From positions 5,144,253 through 5,208,252 of the forward strand of contig CALNVZ010003432.1 in the NCBI GenBank assembly GCA_940671915.1: a DNA stretch of 64,000 nt, in the 5' to 3' direction. The position numbers were made by a program, and so were the translations under genes. Of this stretch, positions 58,837 to 64,000 are shown piece after piece (within the stretch, counting starts at the first letter, position 1; each line of letters opens with the position of its first letter). The notes beneath the pieces are model-generated. The model saw only the letters and a list, made by a program, of their open reading frames with translations, was not told the origin of the DNA and ran no database searches. This DNA is from Paracentrotus lividus (lineage: Eukaryota; Echinodermata; Echinoidea; Camarodonta; Echinidae).

Positions 58837-61800
58837 GGAGATAAGAGAGGAAAATAATGAAACACAAATAATGAGTATCCTTTTGATTCTGTAGAGTATT
58901 TAAGATTGCATCGATAGACATGAATATATTTATTCTAAATAATGTAACTTTTGTATGAAAATGCACTTTCCTTGACTGTCCACAAAAGCCAAAATGGTCG
59001 CATTGAAGAAAAAAAAGTGCTAGGTAATTACTTCAGTTTATTGAGACAGTAATATAAAATGTATTGTTCAGATACATACAACATGCACATCCTCCAAAAT
59101 AATTTAATTGTTATGGAATGAGGGTAACACAATGCCCAGATTGTTCAAAGCATCATATCTTGTGGGAGAAAAAGTTTACATATTTTAAATAAATATGCTT
59201 ACCCACCTGTGTATTTTGTAGGTTTGTTTTGAACTTGAGAAGCACTTCTCTGGAGAACTTCACCCCTGATGGACTAAAGAAAACTATGCAGAATGGAGGC
59301 CCCTGTAATAAAAACAAAGACAAATGTAGTGTTAAGTCAGAGGTAGAAGGGAGTATCATTTATTAGCCATTGGTCCAGCGGGCTACCTAGGTTCTCTCGC
59401 ATGGTAAAGGTGTACAGCCCCTGGTGGGGTTTCGGTGGAAGGCCCAATAAAATATATGCTTTATTGCTAATTTATATGAATTTTGTATTAAAAAAATATA
59501 TTATTTTCATCTTTTTCTTTTTATAAATGAATAATAAATCAGAAATCCAAATTAGAATTAAAAAGTCCATGGCTGCATACATTCAACCTAACATGGCTAA
59601 ACGGATATCAAGTGAGGACATTTATTGAAAAACCCTACATATACATGTAAAACTATTCATTTTGATCACATGTTCAAAATTGGTTTTGAACAGAGAAAAA
59701 AAAAATGTGACCCGTCGCCTCAAAACCAAGAATAAGTCGCAAAAAGAAAAACATTGTAAATGGTCAGAGAATCGAGTTTTCTGCATACGAAAGCATTAAT
59801 GGCCCCTATTGTGACATGATATTAAACTTACCTGAGTAAACTATGAGTGTTTTGGCTTTTTTTTTCTGGAATCTGGAATTTTCTCAGAAAACACATAAAA
59901 CCATAAAACAAATCCTGGAGATTTATTGGTGGTTTTGACACGGAAGGTCACAAATTGAACAATGGAGGAAACTAACGAGAAATATGTAATACAAGAAAAA
60001 AAAAACCAAAACAAAGAAAATGAAATTCCATTGGGATTCGAGCCTGAGACCTCCTAATTACTATCCAGGCACTCTACCACCTGAGCTATGGCAAACCCAT
60101 TTGATATTCATCCCTGAAACCCTTTAACTATTCAATGCTAGATGGGTCAGACGCTATTAAAACACGACATCCTATCCTTCAGTTTTATGCCAGGTTTTAA
60201 TAGCTTCTGACCACTCGACCAATGAAAAGTCAACAGGTTTCAGGGACAAAATATCAATATGGGTTGGCCATAGCTCAGGCGGTAGAGTGCCTGGATAGTA
60301 ATCAGGTGTCAGGTTCAAATCCTGATTAAATATTTAAAGCATTAATCAAACCTTTTCTTGCAGGTACTTGGATAGCTGGAGTTCTAAGTCTGAATTTGGA
60401 ATGGTTTGATACACCACATCTTCTGTAAAGGGAAATCCTAAATAAGATAAAGAAACAAAAGTGAAGAGGGTTAAGTCTAGCTCATATAAATCCAATCTTG
60501 TCTTACAACATAATTGAATCTTTACATGCGTAGTTTGCCATTTGTAGATAACGTCACTTTATTCATTTTTCTGTATGGAGAGATTTCAGCCATTGCGACT
60601 CCTCAATATTGTACGAGGAGTGCCTAAGTAAGTAGTTCTCATAATTATCCAGTGAGTACATATCATAGTGGGTGATTAACCAATAGGGATATAATCCTAG
60701 TGGATCATCCAACTATGAAGTGGGAGTCCAAGTGTATAATTATGCTATGTACAGCACTGGCTATGTAGTGTAGTTGTCTTAATTGGTAACAATCTCATTA
60801 GCGTAGTTGTTCTGGTGACTAATAAGATAATCTGAGGGAGCAGTGCAACCATGATAATATGGTGACTTCAAATGAGCGGGCTCAAATATCTAATAGGTCA
60901 ATCAGACTGGCAAGACCGACTCTGTCTGGTTTCGGTATGGAATACGTCTTGCCGGTCTGACTGTTGGTGAACACTAAGAAGATAAGCCAGCTGTCTAGAT
61001 GAGGTTTAATAATTCAGATGAATATTGAAGATGACACTAAAATCTCACCTTCTTTTTGTAATGTCTTTGGGATTGTTTCTCTCCTCATTGTACCGCAGGG
61101 ATAGAGTAGGGGCTTAGATCCAGGTTTGACAGCTACATATAAGCAATGAAAAAAAAAAATCAAAAGTGTGTAGAAAATTTTGCTGATAGAGGATTATAGC
61201 TAAAACATGATAAGTCCATATATTCAGGCAACAAATCAAATCACGGACAGATGAGCCATATGAGTTTGAAATGGAGACTTGTAAAAAAATCATCATAATG
61301 CTTATCTGCCTGTTTTCATCTATACCTAACAAAATTAGAAAGGATTAGGGCATCTTGTTTGGCTTTTAATATTTCAAGTTTTATTTAGATTAGCCATGTA
61401 TTCATTGGGGATACCATACCTTCTAAGATGATTTTACAGAGGTTCTCAGCATTGCCCGAATCTTCACCCACTGGATGTAGTCCAAGCTTTTTCACCTCTC
61501 CTCCTGTTGATGTACCTACACTGAATGCAGGTAGCTTACTCCATTCATCCTTTAGATGACCATTCCATTCTACAATAGAAAGAGACCATTCCATTCTATT
61601 TGAACATTCACAGGTGCGGATACAGGGCCATCTCCCCCTACCCCCCCCCCACTAGAAAAAAAAGGGGAAAACTTAAATTAGATGACCCCCGATGACCGAC
61701 TAACCCGTACCCCTATGGTTGAGACATTGATGACCTTCTTGATGACCAACACACTACTACCCCCCCCCCTCCCAGCATGATGTGAAAAGATGTTGATGTA

Positions 61801-63794
61801 CCTTTTCCTCGCCCAGTGTGACGGGAAAAAAATTGGGTGTACCTAAATCTGAAATTCTAATTTTGCCCCCCCCCCCATGAAATCCTGGATCCGCCACTGA
61901 CTCATCATGAGGAATGAGAATGATCATCACTCATCATGGTAACAATCATATCAAACCAAAACAAGTAAAATGTCACTGCCTCTCCAAAATGCCTACGCCT
62001 AAATTAAAACTAATGATTTCAGAAATTGTTCTCTGTGACCCTTGAATTTGGATGTTCTCTAAAATCAAATCACAGCATCATCCCATGGTAATACATACTA
62101 TCCTCAAGTTTGAAGCTCATATCCCATGCGTTCTTGAGAGTGATATAATGACATGATGATGCGCAAACGGAACAGACGGACGTATATATACGTGGACATA
62201 CTGATGTACGTACAGATGGACAACCCCAAAATAATGTTGCAATAGAGTTGCAATGTAGGTAGTTGCAATAAGGTAGGGCTGCTAGTTAGGGAGGGTCCCA
62301 GTTCCGTTAGTTAGGAAGGATGTTAGTTGGGGAGGGTCCCAGTTCTATAAGTTAGGGAGGGTCCAAATTATGCTAGTTAGGAAGATTGGTAGATAGGGTT
62401 GGTACCTGTAGGCCTACTAATTGCTTGCTTACCATCATTGCCATCATGTCTCTCCAAGCATAGAGCAACAGACTAAACAGTCCTTGGGCTTGAAAAGATA
62501 AGACCATAGTATTCCTCAGGGTTTACTATGTGATTGTACAATTAGGAACGATTGTTAGTTAGGGAGGGTTCCAGTTCTGCTAGTTAGGAGGGCTTTTATT
62601 TAGGGAGGGTCTATATCGTGCACTAGTTAGTTAGGTTGTTTGATAGGGTTAGTACCTGTACTAATTGTTTGCTTACCATTGGTATCATCATGTCTCTCCA
62701 AGCAGAGAGCAACAGACTGAACAGTCCTTGGGCTTGAAAAGATAAGACCAGAGTATTCCTCAGGATGTAAGATATGATTGTAGAGTCTCTCTAGGTCGAT
62801 AAACTCAAAGGCAATGGGTGAGAGTGAGACACAGTCTACATCTGCTTCTTGAAATGCCTGTGATTGATCAAAGGTTTAGGAACAGCTGAATAAATAATTG
62901 TATGGCAAGTCGAGCAACTTGCGAATTTGTATACATGGTATAACGTAGCTAACATCAATTGTTGCCCCCCCCCCCCCGACCCCCAAAAATGAAGAGTATC
63001 TATTGAAATTGAAAATCATGCCCAATTTGGATGAATTTTTTTTTGAAAAGTTGTGATGAAAAGATTAGGTTAGGTTGAGAACAGTAGTTTCTATCTGGAG
63101 TCTTGCCAAAAAAGAATGGTGGAATGAAATTAGAACTCATGTCCCCTTTCAGTAAAAATAGTTTAGCCAGGGATTTTAATGTCTTGTACGCCTAGGGCCT
63201 ATGGATTGTTGGCAAATCACTGCCAAACCGCCAAATAACGTTTCGCTAAATATTTTCATCTTAGGCCTACTCTGTAGAATAATAATAATAATAATAAAAC
63301 ATAAACTTGTAAGTGTAATTTCATTATAAACACAATAATATTGGATAATTATGTTGAAAAGTCTGAGTTCTGAATAACAAGCATGAAATTTTCACATATG
63401 TATAAAAGAAACTTACGTACACTAACTAATATTTTTCAACACTACAAATTGGAAAGTAAAAAAAAATAGCATAGTAATTAGAAAAAACACAAAAATATGA
63501 AAAAAAATCATATTATAAATGTTCCAGTTCTTTTTTATTCACTTTAACAAACTTAAACAAGTACCAAAATCTTTGCGCTTAAATTAGAAAACCCTGAATA
63601 GTTCGTGCCAAATCATATAAGATGACATCATGCTATGCACAAAGAAACATCTATAGTCTTACATACATGTAGGTTCATTTTAAATACGTAAGGCCTATAT
63701 AGATCTAGAATCTAGGCTATAGTATATTTACCTCTTGATATTTGTCCCGCAACGTCTCATTTTCCTGTGTAGACCTCAGCAGTAGTGTGTTCAT
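58463..63794 (-). CDS. UROS: Uroporphyrinogen-III synthase, complete 7-exon gene
   Basis: It cyclises hydroxymethylbilane to uroporphyrinogen III with inversion of ring D, the fourth step of haem synthesis, in the cytosol. Coding exons on the minus strand are 63732-63794, 62677-62857, 61420-61569, 61049-61132, 60352-60437, 59207-59302 and 58463-58597. They sum to 795 nt, or 264 residues (human 265). Intron phases are 0,1,1,1,0,0, all GT-AG. Family blocks appear in order: N-terminal MNTLLLRS; FEFIDLERLYNHILHPEEYS and GLIFSSPRTV; VGTSTGGEVKKLGL; PLLYPCGTMRRETIPKTL; VVYQTI; FFSPSGV; AIGGTTQAAM. Cys73, Thr103 and Thr228, positions known from human porphyria or active-site work, are present at the same numbers, and the family Tyr of VYQT is at 169. 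The start is the only ATG fitting the human N-terminus, with A at -3. A 5' UTR exon beyond the window is possible because an acceptor-like TTTAATTTCAAAG lies upstream. The enzyme fold is two Rossmann-like lobes; no targeting peptide is seen. Confidence 0.97.
58801..58832. repeat. (GA)n microsatellite in UROS intron 6
   Basis: A GA run on the plus strand, which reads as a pyrimidine tract on the transcribed strand, about 200 bp before the exon 7 acceptor. Confidence 0.93.
59207..59302 (-). CDS. UROS: UROS coding exon 6
   Basis: Residues 189-220, GPPFCIVFFSPSGVKFSREV onward, with the conserved FFSPSG substrate-binding block. The acceptor is TTATTACAG|GGG. The in-frame donor is AACACAG|GTGGGT; a stronger-looking GG|GTAAGC four bases further on would break the frame. 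Confidence 0.95.
60027..60335. mobile_element. Inverted pair of tRNA-like sequences (SINE/MITE-like) in UROS intron 5
   Basis: The plus-strand copy at 60262-60335 reads TAGCTCAGGCGGTAGAGTGC (A box and D arm), then a 5-bp anticodon-like stem CCTGG/TCAGG around ATAGTAA (AGT in the anticodon place), then TCAGGTTCAAATCCTGA (T arm and B box). The minus-strand copy at 60027-60098 reads TAGCTCAGGTGGTAGAGTGC through CAGGCTCGAATCCC. The copies face outward from a ~165-bp centre that is itself partly inverted (CCCTGAAACC / GGTTTCAGGG). Neither has a paired acceptor stem, so they are not working tRNA genes. A tRNA-derived palindromic element is the best reading. Confidence 0.75.
60352..60437 (-). CDS. 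UROS: UROS coding exon 5
   Basis: Residues 160-188, GFPFTEDVVYQTIPNSDLEL onward, carrying the family VYQT block. The acceptor is CTTATTTAG|GATTT and the donor GAAAAG|GTTTGA, phase 0. Confidence 0.95.
60906..60961. repeat. Short hairpin in UROS intron 4
   Basis: AGACTGGCAAGAC pairs with GTCTTGCCGGTCT (one mismatch or wobble) across about 30 bases. Confidence 0.7.
61049..61132 (-). CDS. UROS: UROS coding exon 4
   Basis: Residues 132-159, AVKPGSKPLLYPCGTMRRET onward, matching human [21 protein letters not shown]. The acceptor is TATATGTAG|CTGTC and the donor AAGAAG|GTGAGA. Confidence 0.96.
61420..61569 (-). CDS. UROS: UROS coding exon 3
   Basis: Residues 82-131 with WNGHLKDEWSKLPAFSVGTS and GEDSGNAENL, the latter matching human GETCGNAEKL. 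The acceptor is TCTATTGTAG|AATGG and the donor TTAGAAG|GTATGG. An open frame continues upstream into the intron by chance. Confidence 0.96.
61611..61899. mobile_element. Small hAT-type MITE in UROS intron 2
   Basis: The left end CAGGTGCGGATACAGGG and the right end (rc) CAGTGGCGGATCCAGG both lead into long C/G runs. This matches the CAGNGGCGGATCC style of hAT-derived MITEs. The flanks AACATTCA and ACTCATCA are only loosely alike, so the target duplication is decayed or absent. There is no coding sequence. Confidence 0.72.
62283..62780. repeat. Tandem duplication spanning UROS intron 2 and part of exon 2
   Basis: Two units of about 240-250 bp (about 62283-62540 and 62541-62780) share TTAGTTAGGGAGGGTYCCAG, TAGGGTTRGTACCTGTA, the splice donor GCTTAC (minus GTAAGC) and the 3' half of exon 2. 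Shorter internal TTAGGGAGGGTCC repeats (three or more) are nested in the first unit. Confidence 0.85.
62433..62540 (-). pseudogene. Dead duplicate of the 3' half of UROS exon 2
   Basis: In the exon 2 frame it reads PEEYYGLIFSSPRTV, then a TAG stop where the live exon has Gln68, then SVALCLERHDGND and a perfect GTAAGC donor. The opposite (acceptor) side was not copied. It lies between exons 2 and 3, so it should be skipped. Inclusion would end the protein early and trigger decay. Confidence 0.85.
62677..62857 (-). CDS. UROS: UROS coding exon 2
   Basis: Residues 22-81. It contains the SPIAFEFIDL and EEYSGLIFSSPRTV blocks and Cys73 (VALCLER). The acceptor is AATCACAG|GCA and the donor ACCAATG|GTAAGC, phase 1. 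The 3' half is duplicated in the next intron. Confidence 0.96.
62900..63725. other. UROS intron 1, AT-rich
   Basis: Holds a C13 run near 62966-62978 and a short (AAT)n at about 63280-63296. No exon is seen. Confidence 0.5.
63732..63794 (-). CDS. UROS: UROS coding exon 1
   Basis: Codes for MNTLLLRSTQENETLRDKYQ plus E (residues 1-21), aligning with human MKVLLLKDAKEDD. The donor is CAAGAG|GTAAAT, phase 0. Confidence 0.93.
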
Positions 63795-64000
63795 CTTTGA
63801 AAGAAATCCTACTAGTCTATCCTTTGAAATTAAACAAAAAGCGAATAAATCTGACAAGTTGTTGTAGAAGTGTATTAAGGCGTGCACGTCTAGCTCTTTA
63901 AGTTAGTAGGACTACATTAAATAACCGAATCTTATGTTCCTGTTCAGACTTCATAGTTGACGAAAGAACACGGTCCACGGATGTTGTTAGCGTTCAAGAG

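Noticed and set aside
60027-60335. Two functional tRNA-Thr genes
   Set aside because: Acceptor stems do not pair and the T arm of one copy is broken. They form one inverted repeat, so they are tRNA-derived and not tRNA genes.
61385-61594. Single 69-residue protein starting at MEWSLSIVEW
   Set aside because: The first residues are intron. The acceptor TCTATTGTAG at 61570 and the family alignment show the frame is UROS exon 3.

Overview
This is an AT-rich animal genomic window (roughly one third G+C) dominated by intergenic and intronic sequence, microsatellites, minisatellites and short inverted-repeat DNA transposons. One gene is complete and securely identified: uroporphyrinogen-III synthase (UROS), on the minus strand at 58463-63794. 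It has seven coding exons with GT-AG junctions whose phases join into a 264-residue protein, one residue shorter than human UROS and co-linear with it. The split gene, the close match to vertebrate UROS and the abundance of hAT-like and TA-flanked MITEs suggest a marine invertebrate. An echinoderm such as a sea urchin is my best guess, but this is an inference from style and not a proof. A 25-N gap at 46622-46646, flanked by two error-rich copies of the same 1.85 kb, looks like a long-read gap fill in a heterozygous genome.

Layout. 1-9.7 kb has no recognisable gene but several tandem arrays: a 21-bp array near 3 kb, a G-rich 14-15-bp array near 4 kb, a GTTCGTTAGTCCGAA array near 5.4 kb, a long GA tract near 6.6 kb, and a ~54-bp array at 7.45-8.88 kb that is split by a MITE. 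9.96-11.48 kb is a non-autonomous hAT-type element with an 8-bp target duplication. 12.9-14.1 kb is a run of four consecutive hairpins or inverted repeats. 15.4-21.2 kb is a set of nested inverted repeats with arms made of short satellites. 22.2-22.6 kb looks like a promoter and non-coding first exon on the plus strand. 25.9-27.6 kb holds a family of elements ending in CCGTCACACTGAG. Further MITEs lie at 29.2 kb, 32.1-32.8 kb and 53.4-53.9 kb. 33.9-36.8 kb is a decayed LINE on the minus strand.

39.5-40.4 kb contains a TATA-like box and a plus-strand exon encoding a signal peptide. It is probably the first coding exon of a secreted protein that I cannot name. 44.7-48.5 kb is the gap-flanked duplication, and 48.8-50.7 kb holds coding-like sequence I cannot assign.

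UROS occupies the last 5.5 kb. Its introns hold a microsatellite, an inverted pair of tRNA-like sequences, a small hAT-type MITE, and a partial duplicate of coding exon 2 that carries an in-frame stop. I saw no LTR retrovirus, Polinton, CRISPR array or toxin gene. The genes present do not form a shared pathway. I found no convincing new biological system: the most interesting items are the tRNA-like inverted pair, the dead UROS exon copy, the nested inverted repeats and a ribozyme-like motif shared by two palindromes.
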